DNA from: an uncultured Eubacteriales bacterium
GTDB taxonomy: Bacteria > Bacillota > Clostridia > Oscillospirales > Acutalibacteraceae
DNA: 42,576 nucleotides
Direction of reading: 5' to 3'
Assembly (NCBI GenBank): GCA_900317025.1
Contig: ONFG01000010.1
Span: 1 to 42,576 of the forward strand
Below the pieces are notes generated by a model. The model saw only the letters and a program-made list of their open reading frames with translations, made no database searches and had not been told where the DNA came from. A program made the translations under genes and the position numbers. Below are positions 41,942 to 42,576 of the stretch, in pieces. The stretch's first letter is position 1, and each line of letters starts with the position of its first letter.

Positions 41942-42347
41942 GGAATGGACCGTTAAAATCGTACACAAATCTTTTAAACCAATACTGTGCTAAGCGGCAA
42001 GCAGAGATTATTTCTTGCTCGCCGCTGATGTTATTTTATGCGTTTGTTTCGGCAGATGAATCCGTGTGTGAATTATGAGTGAGAGTATTGCTATACCCCT
42101 TAATTAATTCTTTACGTCTTGGAGTATAGTGAAAATAGCGGGTTTCTATTATCACATTAATAACAATAACCACAAACAATTCTGCCAAATAGGTAATTTA
42201 TTTCAGGGTATAAGGCTTATCCTATGGCTTTTATAATATGTAGAATAAAAAATGCAAAGATATCGCATAGTTTCCGCCCAAAATAGATCACGCAACTATA
42301 GAGCATCATAGTTCATAAAGCTGTTTATAAAAAGCTGTGCTACCATA
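41942..42347. other. AT-rich spacer upstream of rnpB
   Basis: No gene was seen. A ten-pair hairpin with one mismatch and a 12-base loop lies at 41993-42035 (AGCGGC…GCCGCT); TTATTTTATG follows on the plus strand, so it may be a weak terminator, but no plus-strand gene leads into it. The rest is AT-rich and featureless. Confidence 0.45.
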
Positions 42348-42576
42348 TTATTCCCCTTTTCCCTCCGCCATTTTCTCCAACGTGCGGAAATCTATCTTGC
42401 CCGAAGCGGTCAGCGGCATTTTGTCAATGAACTCGTATTCACTCGGCAAGCTGTATTGAGGCAACTCTGCTCTGCACATCTCACGCAGTTCAGTCTCAAT
42501 ACTATTGCTATCGCTGCGGTACTTCTCTTTCAGAACGACATACGCTTTCAGCTTTACAGTCGGGGCGTCTCCGCTG
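42348..42576 (-). CDS. AMP-binding (ANL) enzyme, C-terminal fragment
   Basis: The last 75 codons are visible up to the TAA at 42348; the N-terminal part lies beyond the window. The sequence fits the mobile C-terminal domain of adenylate-forming enzymes: VKLKAYVVLKEKY, then LREMCRAELPQYSLPSEYEF and the core motif PLTASGKIDFRTLEK with the catalytic Lys of motif A10. It could be an acyl-CoA ligase, an amino-acid-activating subunit such as DltA, or a peptide-synthetase module; the visible part cannot decide. Codon use looks more AT-rich than in the nitrogen genes. Confidence 0.82.
   Translation of the reverse strand, partial: SGDAPTVKLKAYVVLKEKYRSDSNSIETELREMCRAELPQYSLPSEYEFIDKMPLTASGKIDFRTLEKMAEGKGE

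Noticed and set aside
41993-42035. Hairpin read as a small RNA gene or riboswitch
   Set aside because: Only one imperfect stem, no promoter aimed at it and no downstream plus-strand gene; kept only as a note in the spacer.

Overview
The window looks like a chromosomal segment of an uncultured or poorly characterised anaerobic Clostridia bacterium, probably of the Oscillospiraceae/Ruminococcaceae kind. The reasons are the diaminopimelate route through LL-DAP aminotransferase, a type III glutamine synthetase, a T-box leader, cohesin-like secreted modules, strong Gram-positive Shine-Dalgarno sites and near-consensus sigma-A promoters. This placement is inferred from gene families, not from a phylogeny. 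No tRNA, rRNA, CRISPR array or prophage was seen.

Left part (1-20,200) is a patchwork of short, often divergent units. They are: a truncated secreted protein; an NSS-family sodium symporter; a zinc-type macrodomain ADP-ribosyl hydrolase; a DUF11-repeat protein; a tandem pair of membrane-anchored cohesin-like proteins; SecG; a histidine phosphatase with an AmyE-like lipoprotein amylase; an XRE regulator; a zinc-ribbon/PASTA protein whose kinase domain has lost its catalytic residues; an EEP hydrolase; malic enzyme; a small DMT transporter; two lipoproteins (one a serine beta-lactamase-fold hydrolase); an atypical phosphoribosyltransferase; an internally deleted IS3-type remnant; and an ECF sigma/anti-sigma/hypothetical operon.

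Right part (20,200-41,900) is a nitrogen and glutamine block, all on the minus strand. In transcription order it holds rnpB, a type III glutamine synthetase with its own promoter and leader terminator, asnB, the T-box-controlled trpEGDCF operon (no trpB or trpA), then a long unit: glnA (type I), an ANTAR antiterminator, pyrG, gltB, gltD, dapF and dapL. Almost every enzyme here makes, uses or moves glutamine or glutamate nitrogen: GS makes glutamine; GOGAT, CTP synthase, AsnB and TrpE/G consume it; DapL uses glutamate as amino donor.

The most interesting signals are regulatory. The glnA promoter is followed by a long intrinsic terminator with a six-base loop having A at position 1 and G at position 4, as in ANTAR targets. 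The gene after glnA is an ANTAR protein whose receiver domain lacks the phospho-acceptor aspartate. The type III GS has a second, different leader terminator, and the trp leader has a T-box terminator followed at once by another intrinsic terminator. The window ends in the C-terminal end of an AMP-binding (ANL) enzyme.
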